From DATMER01 sp963741305 (GTDB lineage: Bacteria; Acidobacteriota; Thermoanaerobaculia; Multivoradales; UBA5704): 64,000 nucleotides of DNA. The stretch spans positions 3,534,001-3,598,000 of the forward strand of contig CAVUHL010000003.1 of assembly GCA_963741305.1 (NCBI GenBank). Reading direction: 5' to 3'. Below are positions 25,397 through 33,991 of the stretch, in pieces; position 1 is the first letter of the stretch; each line of letters opens with the position of its first letter. The translations under genes were made by a program, and so were the position numbers. The notes beneath the pieces were generated by a model, which saw only the letters and a program-made list of their open reading frames with translations, did no database searches and had not been told where the DNA came from.

Positions 25397-26238
25397 CCCT
25401 TCCACTCCGCCTTGAGCTTCGCCAGCCCGTCGATGTACGCCTGCGGCACGTTGCCCTTGGCAAGCTCCATGGCCTTGTCCAGGTGCTTCATGGCCTCATC
25501 AGTCTTGCCCTGCCGCTGCAGGAGCCTGGCCTTGTACTCGTGCCCCCAGAAGTCCTCCTTCAGGGCGAGGGCCTTGTCCGTCCAGGTCATGGCCTCGTCG
25601 AGGCGGACACCCTTCTCGTTGGCGTAGTGAACGGCGGTCAGGTAGACCTGCGAGTCAGGCTTGCCGGCCAGGGCCTTGTCGATCTCGCTCCAGACCATCC
25701 GGTCCACATCGGTCTTCACGGTGAAGGGGATGCGCACGGTGTCCCAGGCCATCTCGATCACGGCGGAATCGGGCGGAGTGGGAGTCATGGTGAAGGCCAT
25801 CCACTCGGTGGCGGGACCTGTCTGCGGCTTGACGTCGAAGCGGACGAGGTCCTCTTCCGGCTTGTGAAAGTAGGCGCCCCACTGCTTGGGCTGCTTGTTG
25901 ATGATCAGGGTCCACTTGTCCTTGTCGGGGATGGCGAACAGCCCGTAGGTGCCGGCCGGCACGTCGTGCCCTTCGACCTTCACGGGAGTCGAGAAAGAGA
26001 TCGTGGTGGCCTCGTTGGCGCCGAGGCGCCAGACCTCGCCAAACGGCACGAGGCCGCCCCAGATGGTCCGCCCCTTGACCCCGGGACGGTGATAGACGAT
26101 CTCCACGTCCGTGACACCGACGGTCAGCGCGGCCTTCGCGCCGGGGCTCGGCTGCGGCAGCTTGGGGGCCTGCGCCTGAGCGGACGTGGACAGGCAAAGG
26201 ACGGTGAGCAGAGCGGCAAACGTCTTCATCATTTTCAT
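25393..26238 (-). CDS. DUF2911 family protein with TPR-like C-terminus
   Basis: 281 residues. Signal peptide to about AQAQ. The DUF2911 domain spans about residues 25-165: VEIVYHRPGVKGRTIWGGLVPFGEVWRLGANEAT, then VPAGTYGLFAIPDKDKW and AYFHKPEEDLVRF. The last 110 residues hold two helical pairs (AMTWTDKALALKEDFWGHEYKARLLQRQGKTDEAMKHL). I set the start at 26238 because TATGAT (26251-26246) lies 7 nt upstream with no ribosome site, fitting a leaderless transcript. Function of DUF2911 unknown. Confidence 0.88.
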   Translation of the reverse strand: MKMMKTFAALLTVLCLSTSAQAQAPKLPQPSPGAKAALTVGVTDVEIVYHRPGVKGRTIWGGLVPFGEVWRLGANEATTISFSTPVKVEGHDVPAGTYGLFAIPDKDKWTLIINKQPKQWGAYFHKPEEDLVRFDVKPQTGPATEWMAFTMTPTPPDSAVIEMAWDTVRIPFTVKTDVDRMVWSEIDKALAGKPDSQVYLTAVHYANEKGVRLDEAMTWTDKALALKEDFWGHEYKARLLQRQGKTDEAMKHLDKAMELAKGNVPQAYIDGLAKLKAEWKG

Positions 26239-26262
26239 GCGCGGGATCATAGCCTAGCCAGC

Positions 26263-26673
26263 CTAGCCCTTGCCGCCGCCGGGGTTGGCCTCCGCTCCCC
26301 AGGTGCCCTGTGCCTCCAACTCCCCAGGCGGTTTGCGCATCGGGGCGGTCCTGGTGTTTGGCGCGGGTTTCACCATGCCCCCGATCGCCGGCTTCCCATT
26401 GGTTCCCGGCCTCACGCTGACGGTGATGACGTAGTTCTTCCCGTCGTACTTCACCTTGGCTTCCCAATGATCATCCACCGGAAGGATGCTGATCGTCTGC
26501 AGCTTGCCCTTGCGGTCGATCCAGACCGCGCTGCACCCCTTGCCGGTCTTCGGCTGTCCAATCAGGATCGTGGTCCCGGGGTCGGGGAGGAGCTCGGTAC
26601 ACACCTTGTTCTTGGATTCCCTGTAGGTCATCCTCCAGCCTCCCGGCTCGAGGAGGTGACTGGCCTCGGCCAT
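26263..26673 (-). CDS. Protein of unknown function
   Basis: 136 residues, with AGGAGG correctly spaced before the ATG. No signal peptide. The middle (TTILIGQPKTGKGCSAVWIDRKGKLQTISIL) has alternating strands; a GxPxTGKG segment looks P-loop-like but lacks the rest of such a fold. The C-terminal 45 residues are rich in Gly/Pro/Lys. I do not recognise a family. Confidence 0.6.
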   Translation of the reverse strand: MAEASHLLEPGGWRMTYRESKNKVCTELLPDPGTTILIGQPKTGKGCSAVWIDRKGKLQTISILPVDDHWEAKVKYDGKNYVITVSVRPGTNGKPAIGGMVKPAPNTRTAPMRKPPGELEAQGTWGAEANPGGGKG

Positions 26674-26746
26674 TTCCAGCCTCCTTTCATCTGTCGTCTT
26701 TTATTGTCACGAAGACACAAATCATTTCATCTCAGGGAACAGATGG

Positions 26747-29700
26747 CTAGCGCCAGTCTCCCTGGAGCACGAACGGAGCCCAGTAGTAGGGGTCCTGCCA
26801 GGAGGATTCACCGCGGATGGAGCGCTGGGCCGAGCGCAGGGCCGCGGCAGGGGGGAGCTTGTCCTTGAGCATGGCGCGGTAGAAGCGCGTCATGAATTCG
26901 GCGGTGGCGCGGTCCTCGACCCGCCAGAGGCTCGCCATCACCCTCTCGGCTCCGGCATAGAAGAAGCCCTGGGTGAGCCCCACCAGCCCTTCGCCACGGA
27001 TTTCACGGCCAAGCGCCGTCTCGCAGCCCGAGAGCACCACCAGCTCCGCCTGCAGCTCGAGGTTGAAGATGTCGCTCAGGCCGAGGACCCCCTCCTGAGG
27101 CTGGCCATTCTCGTCGAACATCGAGAGGGCAAGGAAGGAGAGGCGGGGGGTATCCGCATGAATCATCCCGTGGGTGGCGAAGTGCACGGTACGGTGCTTC
27201 GCGAGGCCGCCGCTCAAGGCCGTGGCGCGGCTGGCGCGGGTTCCAAGCGCCAGGAAGACCTGATCCGCGGGGAGGAGCTTCGCGATGCTCTCAGCCTCGC
27301 GCCCGGTCGCCGGCAGCCGCTGGAGACGGAGCGAAGACTCCCCCGTTCTCACGGGCTTGGCGAGGCGGGAGTCCCAAGGATTGAAGACGGGATCGGCGAG
27401 GAGGGCAACCTCCTTTTCCGCTGGCGGACGGCCGGCGAACATCCGGCGCTGGACGTCCAGGACCGAGGCCGACGGCAGCAGGACGACCTCGTGCCCGGCG
27501 ACGAGCGGCACGGACGGGTCTTCGGGATCGGGCAGGACGGCAAAGGGCACGTACTGGAGGGCACCGTCGGCAACGATCACCAGCCGTTGGCAATGCAGGC
27601 GGTCCGCCACCTTCCCGAACAGGAGCCGGCTCAAAGCCCGGTGCGCCTCGGCGTCCTCTTTCTCCAGATTGCGGACGTCCTCGTAGCTGCGGAGCGCCGC
27701 GGCCTCGATCTCCTCCCGGCCGGGGAGCTCGAAGCTCTCCACCCGGCCGGGTGTCACGAGCCAGAGGAAGCTCTTCTCCTCTCCCAGGGTGTACTCCAGG
27801 AGCACGGTATGCGGATCGAGGAGGCCGCGGATGCCGGCGGCATCGAGGGGCGGCTGGTCGAGCACGGCATAGCGCGGGTTGCTGCCGCGGATCTGGTCCA
27901 CCAGGAGATCGGATTTGGCGAGCAGCTCGGTCAGCTCGCGCTGAAGCTGAGCCCGCTTCTCCTCGCTCGGAGAGGCGCGCAGCTGCCTGGCCGTGCTCCC
28001 GAGCTGATAGGCGAGGCTCGCCTCCCGTTCGCGCAGCTCCGGCGGGATACCCTGGCGGATGTCGGTCCGCGCCTCCTGGAGCAGGTCGAGCAGCGAGCGG
28101 GCGCGGGCGCGCTCGCTGAGCGCGAGGGCGGCTTCGGCGTGGCCCAGGTCCATGTGCAAGCGGATCGCGAGGTCGAAGGTACGCCGGCGGCGGGCCAGGA
28201 ACGAAGCCCGGAGCCCCGGGTCCGCCACGGTGGCCCGTACCGATTCGACGAGCCTGATGGCCTCCTCGGCGTGGGCTAGGGCTACCTGGAGGCGGCCAAG
28301 CCCGCTCTCCACCTCGGCCAGGGAAGTGAGGGTCTCCGCCTGCCCGGCCACGTCCCTCGACAGCCGCCGCAGGTCGAGCGCCTCGCCCAGGGCGGCCAGC
28401 GCCTTCTCCCTCTGTCCGAGGCGGGCTTCGACCTCGCCGGTCCGCTGCAGGGCGAAGGCGAGGCCGTAGCGGTTTTCGAGCTCCCGGTGAAGGGTAGTGG
28501 ATTCGGCGAAAAGCTCCAGCGCCCGGTTCAGGCCGCCGGCAGAGAGGTGCCCTTCCGCCAGCTGGCCGAGGGAGAGCGCCTCCCCGGCCCGGTCCCCCAT
28601 GCCCCTCGCGATCTCCAACGACCGCTCGTAGGACTTCATCGCCGCCGGAACATCCCCGAGCCGGTCCTGGGCATCGCCGAGGAGGCGCAGGGTAGCGGCC
28701 TCTCCCCCCTTGTCGTGCAGGTCCCGCCGGATCGGCAGGGCCTCGTTGAACAGGTCGAGGGCTCTCCCGGGCTCGCCCAGGTCGAGGTAGGCGCCGCCGA
28801 GGTTGCTGAGGACCCGGGCCTCCCATTTCCGGTCTCCGAGTTGGCGGACCGCCTCCAGGGCCTGGCCGTAAAAGGCCAGGGCCTTTCCCAGGTCATCCTG
28901 ATCGGCGGAGAGCACGGCGAGGTTGTTGAGCGTCGCCGCCTCGCCCGCCCGGTCCCCGAGGGCGCGCCGCTTTTCCAGCGAGCGGGTGTAGAGCTCCCGT
29001 GCCTTCTCCGGCTCTCCGAGCCTGCTGTAGGCGCCCCCGAGCCCGTTGAAGGCTTCGGCGTCCGACTCCCCCACCTCCTCCAGAAGGGGCAAGACCTGCT
29101 CGTAGCAGTGGATAGCCTCCCGCAGTTCGCCGAGGCGGTTGCGGATCAGGCAGAGGTTCTGAGAGGTAATGGCCTCGCCCCACCGGTCGTTCCGAGCCCG
29201 GCAGATCTCCAGCGACCGGTTGTACGAGGCGATCGCCTCCTGGTACCGGCCCAGTTGTTCCAGGGCGAGGCCAATGTGGATGTGAGCGTCAGTCTCCCCG
29301 GCTCCGTCGCGCAGGGAGGCGAAGAGGTCGCGTGCCTCCTGGAGCCGATCGAGCATGGGCTGGGCCTGGCCGAGGCGTTGATGGACCACCGCCAGGTTGA
29401 ACAGCGCGCGCGCCTCTTCCGGCTTCCGCCCCAGGGCCCGCCAGTGCGCGAGCGCCTGCGTGTAGAGCACCTGAGCCTGCTTCTGGGCATCGCCGGTCTT
29501 CTGCGTGAAGAGAAGCCCGGCCTCGGTCATGAGGCGCTCGGCTTCGATCCTCTCCGGAGGCCTCTCCGGATGCGTGGCGGGCAGCTCCTCCATCTTGAGC
29601 CGGAAGCGGCCTGCCGGAGCCTGGGGCGCAACTGGGCGCACCTCCAGCCGGTACTTCCCCTCCGTCCGGACCAGCCAGGCCTCGGTCCCTTCCCGCTCGA

Positions 29701-29899
29701 GGGCGGTGTTCATGGTCCCGAGCGGCGTGCCCTTGGCGTCCTGGAGCGTCAAGGCCACATTGATCCCATACTGCTCGACCGCGATCAGAAGGGGGTGCCC
29801 CTTCACTTCGATCTCGAAGGTCTGAGCCCCTCCACCGGCGAGCTCCACCGGCAGGGACGGCGCGGCCAGCAGCAGGGCTAGCAGGAAGGCTGATGGCAT
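26747..29899 (-). CDS. Secreted TPR-CHAT protein, probable caspase-like protease
   Basis: 1050 residues. Signal peptide (MPSAFLLALLLAAPSLPVELA), a PPC-like beta domain (about 20-100), then at least nine TPR repeats (about 140-580) with the usual W/LG/Y..A/A..P pattern, a helical linker (about 600-690) and a C-terminal CHAT domain (about 740-1050). The caspase-type dyad is H910 in HFATHGMIH and C959 in LSGCETALG. Cytosolic CHAT proteases act in immunity, but this one carries a secretion signal, as several acidobacterial homologues do, so it may process envelope or secreted proteins. Nothing in the sequence names the substrate. Confidence 0.93.
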   Translation of the reverse strand: MPSAFLLALLLAAPSLPVELAGGGAQTFEIEVKGHPLLIAVEQYGINVALTLQDAKGTPLGTMNTALEREGTEAWLVRTEGKYRLEVRPVAPQAPAGRFRLKMEELPATHPERPPERIEAERLMTEAGLLFTQKTGDAQKQAQVLYTQALAHWRALGRKPEEARALFNLAVVHQRLGQAQPMLDRLQEARDLFASLRDGAGETDAHIHIGLALEQLGRYQEAIASYNRSLEICRARNDRWGEAITSQNLCLIRNRLGELREAIHCYEQVLPLLEEVGESDAEAFNGLGGAYSRLGEPEKARELYTRSLEKRRALGDRAGEAATLNNLAVLSADQDDLGKALAFYGQALEAVRQLGDRKWEARVLSNLGGAYLDLGEPGRALDLFNEALPIRRDLHDKGGEAATLRLLGDAQDRLGDVPAAMKSYERSLEIARGMGDRAGEALSLGQLAEGHLSAGGLNRALELFAESTTLHRELENRYGLAFALQRTGEVEARLGQREKALAALGEALDLRRLSRDVAGQAETLTSLAEVESGLGRLQVALAHAEEAIRLVESVRATVADPGLRASFLARRRRTFDLAIRLHMDLGHAEAALALSERARARSLLDLLQEARTDIRQGIPPELREREASLAYQLGSTARQLRASPSEEKRAQLQRELTELLAKSDLLVDQIRGSNPRYAVLDQPPLDAAGIRGLLDPHTVLLEYTLGEEKSFLWLVTPGRVESFELPGREEIEAAALRSYEDVRNLEKEDAEAHRALSRLLFGKVADRLHCQRLVIVADGALQYVPFAVLPDPEDPSVPLVAGHEVVLLPSASVLDVQRRMFAGRPPAEKEVALLADPVFNPWDSRLAKPVRTGESSLRLQRLPATGREAESIAKLLPADQVFLALGTRASRATALSGGLAKHRTVHFATHGMIHADTPRLSFLALSMFDENGQPQEGVLGLSDIFNLELQAELVVLSGCETALGREIRGEGLVGLTQGFFYAGAERVMASLWRVEDRATAEFMTRFYRAMLKDKLPPAAALRSAQRSIRGESSWQDPYYWAPFVLQGDWR

Positions 29900-29930
29900 G
29901 TATTCATTCTTTCACGCTTAGAATCGCGCC

Positions 29931-31721
29931 ATGAACAGGCTCCTCGGTGTCATCCTTGTCCTCTTGCTCCCGGCCACCGCTGCGGCTGAGACCTTCGCCA
30001 TCACCAACGCCCGCATCTTCGACGGCGAGCGCCTGATCCCGCGCGGCACGGTCGTGGTCAAGGACGGCAAGATCGAATCCGTGGGGGTGGATGTAAAAGT
30101 CCCCGAGGGGGTGGAGCGGATCAACGCGGCCGGCAGCACCCTGCTCCCCGGGCTCATCGACGCGCACACCCATGCCTTCCTGGGAGGGCTGGAGCGGGCG
30201 CTCGCCTTCGGTGTCACCACCGAGCTCGACATGGGGAACGATCCGGCGACCGTTCGCCCCGTGCGGGAGGAGCAGAACCGGCCCGGTGGCGCTCCCGGCC
30301 GGGCCGACCTGTTCAGCGCCGGCACCCTCGCCACCGCACCGAACGGTCATGGCACCCAGTTCGGCCTGACGTTTCCGACCCTGTCCAAGCCGGAGGAAGC
30401 CGCGGCCTGGGTCGATGCCCGGGTCGCCGAGGGCTCCGACTACATCAAGATCGTCGTCGAAGACCTCTCCGCCTACGGCGGTTCCCGGCCGACCCTCGGC
30501 AAGGAGACCGTGGCCGCTCTAATCGAAGCGGCCCACTCGAAGGGCAAGCTGGCCGTGGTCCACGTCAGCACCGCCGCCTCCGCCCGCCAGGTCGTTGAGG
30601 CCGGGGCCGACGCCCTCATCCATCTCTTCTCCGACCGCGAGGCCGATCCGGACTTCGCCCGGCTCGCCGCCGAGCGGAAGGTCTTCGTCATCCCCACCCT
30701 CACCGTGCTGGAAAGCTCCAACGGCATCCCCAGCGGGAAATCCATGACGGAAGACACCCGGGTCCGCGGGTTCCTGAGGGCGGACGAGATCGACAACCTC
30801 GGCAAGGCATTCCCGGCAAAAACCGCGGGCGGGATGCCCGCGGCCTACACGAACGTGAGCCGGCTTGCGGCTGCAGGGGTGCCCATCCTGGCCGGCAGCG
30901 ACGCGCCCAACCCGGGCACCGCACATGGCGCGAGCATCCACCGCGAGATGGAGCTCCTCGTCCAGGCCGGGCTCACCCCCGAGCAGGCCCTGGCCGCCGC
31001 CACCTCCGCCCCCGCCCGCGCCTTCAAGCTGGCCGACCGGGGACGGATCGCGCCCGGAATGCGGGCCGACATGATCCTGGTGGCCGGCGATCCGCTCAAG
31101 GACATCACGGACACCAGGAACCTCGTGCGGATCTGGAAGGGGGGCGTCCTGTTCGAGCGGCCCGTCCCCGACCAAGCTCCTCCGGCGGCGGCGCCGGCTG
31201 CCCCGGCCGCCTCGCTGCCCGCGGACGGCCTGGTGAGCGGCTTCGAGGACGGCAAGCTCTCCGCCTCGTTCGGCTCGGGCTGGACGGAGTCCACGGACAA
31301 AATCATGGGGGGAGCCTCCGAGGTGAAGGCGGAGGTGGTGAGCGGCGGAGCGCAGGGCAGCAAGCACGCACTGAAGATCTCGGGAGAGGCCAAGCCCGGG
31401 TTTGCCTTCCCCTGGGCCGGCGCGCTCTTCATGCCCGGCGCTCAGCCGATGGCTCCGGTCGACCTGTCCGGCCTCCAGGCCGTGGAGCTCTGGATGCAGG
31501 GAGACGGCCCCGTCACCATCATGCTCTTCGCCACCAGCCTCGGCCGCAATCCTTCGATGAAGACGGTCGAGGCCGGCCCCGAGTGGACGAAGTACACGCT
31601 CCCGGTCACCGACTTCCCCGGGGTCGACCCGAGCGGGCTCATGGGTATCTTCTTCGGCGTCAGTCCGGCCCCGCGGAAGTTCGAGATCCGGGTGGATGAC
31701 GTGCGGTTGGTCAGGAAGTAG
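29931..31721 (+). CDS. Secreted amidohydrolase fused to a CIA30-like domain
   Basis: 596 residues. Signal peptide to about AAAE. The metal-dependent hydrolase part (about 20-400) shows DAHTHAF, YIKIVVED (Lys at the metal position), VVHVSTA, LIHLFSD and ILAGSDAPNPG, the set of imidazolonepropionase-like amidohydrolases. An Ala/Pro linker (about 410-430) leads to a CIA30/carbohydrate-binding-like beta domain (GLVSGFEDGKLSASFG to the end). TAGAAT lies 6 nt before the ATG without a ribosome site. The stop codon falls in a GAAGTA microsatellite. Substrate unknown. Confidence 0.88.
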   Translation: MNRLLGVILVLLLPATAAAETFAITNARIFDGERLIPRGTVVVKDGKIESVGVDVKVPEGVERINAAGSTLLPGLIDAHTHAFLGGLERALAFGVTTELDMGNDPATVRPVREEQNRPGGAPGRADLFSAGTLATAPNGHGTQFGLTFPTLSKPEEAAAWVDARVAEGSDYIKIVVEDLSAYGGSRPTLGKETVAALIEAAHSKGKLAVVHVSTAASARQVVEAGADALIHLFSDREADPDFARLAAERKVFVIPTLTVLESSNGIPSGKSMTEDTRVRGFLRADEIDNLGKAFPAKTAGGMPAAYTNVSRLAAAGVPILAGSDAPNPGTAHGASIHREMELLVQAGLTPEQALAAATSAPARAFKLADRGRIAPGMRADMILVAGDPLKDITDTRNLVRIWKGGVLFERPVPDQAPPAAAPAAPAASLPADGLVSGFEDGKLSASFGSGWTESTDKIMGGASEVKAEVVSGGAQGSKHALKISGEAKPGFAFPWAGALFMPGAQPMAPVDLSGLQAVELWMQGDGPVTIMLFATSLGRNPSMKTVEAGPEWTKYTLPVTDFPGVDPSGLMGIFFGVSPAPRKFEIRVDDVRLVRK

Positions 31722-31741
31722 AAGTAGAAGTAGAAGTAGAA
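31715..31741. repeat. GAAGTA microsatellite over a stop codon
   Basis: Four perfect copies of GAAGTA plus GAA. The amidohydrolase TAG stop is inside the first copies. Unit number changes would leave the protein end unaltered because each unit brings another TAG in the same frame. Confidence 0.9.
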
Positions 31742-31878
31742 CCTCACCCCCTGTCCCCCTCTCCCGTGGGGGGAGAGGGGGGACGTAACCGAACCAGCCG
31801 TGACTCACGGTCGGGCAAGGCAGCCCCAGCTACGTTCCCCCTCTCCCCAACGGGAGAGGGGGACAGGGGGTGAGGTTT
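31740..31878. repeat. Inverted CTC-rich repeat pair
   Basis: Arms of about 48 bp at 31740-31787 and 31831-31878 match in inverted orientation with few changes and enclose 43 bp. Each starts AACCTCACCCCCTGTCCCCC. They separate the convergent amidohydrolase and esterase genes and reach the esterase stop codon. They belong to the same family as the element at 11395. Confidence 0.85.
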
Positions 31879-32495
31879 CAGAGCCCCGCCACCAACCCCC
31901 GCACCCGCTCCATCTCGTCCTCGTTGACCGTATGCCCCATCGCCGGATAGATACGCTCGGTCACGCTCGCGCCCATCCGCCCGAGCACCTCCGTGCTCTC
32001 CTGCACCCGCGCCAGCGGGATGTGCGGGTCCCGGTCGCTGCAGCCCAGGAAGACCGGGGTGCCGTCGAAAGTACCTGAGTAATCGCGAGGCGTCCCAGGC
32101 GGGCCGATGAGCCCGCCCGAAAGCCCGACCACTCCGCCATAGCGCCGGGCATTCCGCGCGGCGTACTCCAGGGTAAGGCAGGCTCCCTGGGAAAAGCCGA
32201 GCAGGACGATGCGCTCCGGCGGGATGCCCTCCGCCCCCAGCCGCTCCACGAGGTGGCCGAGCAGGGCGAGGCCGTTCGACAGGCCCGGCTCGTTCCTCTC
32301 CATCGGCGCCAGGAAGCTGTAGGGATACCAGGAGTGCCCCTCGGCCTGGGGCGCGAGGTAGGCCAGATCGGGCCGGCCCAGCTCGCGCCCCAGGCTCAGA
32401 ATGTCCTCCGCCGTGGCGCCCCGGCCGTGGACCAGGATCATGGCCGCCGTCGCCTGGCCCAGAGGGCTCCCGGCGGCGAGAACCCGGGCGCTCAA
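31878..32495 (-). CDS. Alpha/beta hydrolase, carboxylesterase/phospholipase family
   Basis: 205 residues. LVHGRGATAED gives the oxyanion region, GFSQGACL the nucleophile elbow with Ser, CSDRDPHIP the Asp and GHTVNEDE the His, matching the YpfH/carboxylesterase 2 family. The TTG start overlaps the stop of the dioxygenase gene (TTGA), so both are one operon, as is common for MhqD-MhqO pairs linked to quinone/aromatic stress. Confidence 0.92.
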   Translation of the reverse strand: MSARVLAAGSPLGQATAAMILVHGRGATAEDILSLGRELGRPDLAYLAPQAEGHSWYPYSFLAPMERNEPGLSNGLALLGHLVERLGAEGIPPERIVLLGFSQGACLTLEYAARNARRYGGVVGLSGGLIGPPGTPRDYSGTFDGTPVFLGCSDRDPHIPLARVQESTEVLGRMGASVTERIYPAMGHTVNEDEMERVRGLVAGL

Positions 32496-33448
32496 ACCAG
32501 CACCTCTTTCCGGAGCTCGATCCGAGGCCGAATGGAGGGAAGACTGCCTTCGATCTTCTTCCGATCAGGCTCCAGCCAGGTCGGCAGCTTCAGCTCGGTC
32601 CCGAGCGTCGCCACCGGCTCGTCCTTCGTGAAGCCCGGCGGGTCCGTGGCGATCTCGAAGAGGACGCCGCCCGGCTCGCGGAAGTAGATCGAGTGGAAGT
32701 ACTGCCGGTCCAGGATCGGGCTCACGTGGAAGCCCCGGCGCATCAGCTCCTCGTGCCAGGCCTTCTGGTTCGCATCGTCGGGAGTCCGCCAAGCCACGTG
32801 GTGGACCGTTCCGGCCGATACATTCCCCCGCGGCGCGCTGGGGCTGCCCACGACATCCACCCGCGTGCCGCCTCCCGCATCGAAGCGGAAGCGGTCGCCG
32901 AGCTCGCCCGCCGGGCGGAAGCCCAGGAGCCCGGTGAGCACCTCGGAGGTGATCTGCGGGTTCCACTCGGTCAGGGTGACCCCCTCGAAGCCGCGCATGG
33001 CGTGCTTGGCCGGGACCGGCCCTCCCTCCCACGGCGTCCGTTCGTCCCCGGCGCGGGCCACCAGCTCCAGAAGCATGCCGTCCGGGTCGCGGAGGGTCAG
33101 CACCTCCTCCTCGAAGCGCGGGCGGGGGGCCTCATAGGCGATCCCGAGCCGGTCCAGCCGCTCGATCCAAAAGCCAAGGGAGCCTTCGGGGACCGAGAAC
33201 GAGGTCACCGTCGCCTGCCCCGCGCCGTGGCTGCCCAGCCGGGCCATGGGCCAGGGGAAGAAGGTCAGGATCGTGCCAGGATTCCCCTGCTCGTTCCCGT
33301 AATAGAAATGATAGGTCCCCGGATCGTCGAAGTTCACGGTCTTCTTGACCAGCCGCAGGCCGAGCGCTCCCGTGTAGAAGTCCACGTTCGCCTGCGGGTC
33401 CCGCGCGATCGCGGTGACGTGATGGATGCCTCCGATGTGTCTGTCCAT
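32492..33448 (-). CDS. Ring-cleaving dioxygenase, MhqO/MhqA type
   Basis: 318 residues in two glyoxalase (VOC) modules. Metal ligands are visible in GIHHVTAIA (His), TVHHVAWR (His) and GGVLFEIATD (Glu). NFDDPGTYHFYYGNEQGNPGTILTFFPW is characteristic of this family, which cleaves hydroquinone-type compounds. The start at 33448 has AGGAGC 6 nt upstream. It is first in an operon with the esterase. Confidence 0.93.
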   Translation of the reverse strand: MDRHIGGIHHVTAIARDPQANVDFYTGALGLRLVKKTVNFDDPGTYHFYYGNEQGNPGTILTFFPWPMARLGSHGAGQATVTSFSVPEGSLGFWIERLDRLGIAYEAPRPRFEEEVLTLRDPDGMLLELVARAGDERTPWEGGPVPAKHAMRGFEGVTLTEWNPQITSEVLTGLLGFRPAGELGDRFRFDAGGGTRVDVVGSPSAPRGNVSAGTVHHVAWRTPDDANQKAWHEELMRRGFHVSPILDRQYFHSIYFREPGGVLFEIATDPPGFTKDEPVATLGTELKLPTWLEPDRKKIEGSLPSIRPRIELRKEVLV

Positions 33449-33491
33449 GTCCCAGCTCCTTTCACCCGTTCCAACAGGAATGTATTCCATC

Positions 33492-33692
33492 GGAAGCCCC
33501 GAAGGGGCGCAGGCATATAGCCTGGGGTTTCAACCCCAGGTGCCGTCTCCCCATGTTCCCTAGCCCTGAAAGGGCGCAGGCATGGCCAGGGGCGCGAGCC
33601 CCGCCTGCGCCCCTTCGGGGCTTGGGATGTTTGGGGGTCTTTCCTGGGGTTGAAACCCCAGGCTATATGCTTGCGCCCCTTCGGGGCTTCCG
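33492..33692. repeat. Nested inverted repeats (REP/BIME-like element)
   Basis: Outer arms of about 49 bp (33492-33540 and 33643-33692) pair almost perfectly; the left arm opens GGAAGCCCCGAAGGGGCGCA and contains TAGCCTGGGG. An inner pair of related arms (about 33560-33625) repeats the GAAGGGGCGCAGGC theme. It lies in the 543-bp gap between the dioxygenase and fadE, just before the TGTACA array. No transposase is in the window. Confidence 0.85.
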
Positions 33693-33697
33693 GACTC

Positions 33698-33955
33698 TGT
33701 ACACCAATGCAGATAAAATGTATACCCGAGCCTCGCGGGGTCACTTCCGAGCCGCTCGGATATATACCTGAGCCGCTCGACTGTACATCTGAGTCGCTCG
33801 TCCCCAGTGCCGAGGCGCTCGGCTGTACACTTTTGTCTCTCGACTGTACATACGGATCGCTCGTCTGTACAGTCGAGTCACTCACATGTACAGCCAAGCC
33901 GCTCGCCCTCGCATCCGCGTCGCTGGGTTGTACATTTTGGCCGACCAGTTGTACA
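33698..33955. repeat. 21-bp-period array with two alternating palindromes, TGTACA and CGAGYCGCTCG
   Basis: TGTACA or a close form starts at 33698, 33719, 33761, 33782, 33824, 33845, 33866, 33887, 33929 and 33950, all multiples of 21 bp apart. Between them CGAGYCGCTCG-type palindromes start at 33727, 33748, 33769, 33790, 33811, 33832, 33853, 33874, 33895 and 33916, also every 21 bp. The array ends 36 bp before the fadE start, so it covers its upstream region. Open frames through it are artefacts of the period. Confidence 0.9.
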
Positions 33956-33991
33956 TGCGACTCCATCTACCCGGATGGTAATCTATCTCCC

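Noticed and set aside
33334..33991. N-terminal extension of FadE and an opposite-strand open frame through the TGTACA array
   Set aside because: Same periodicity artefact. FadE similarity starts at the ATG at 33992.
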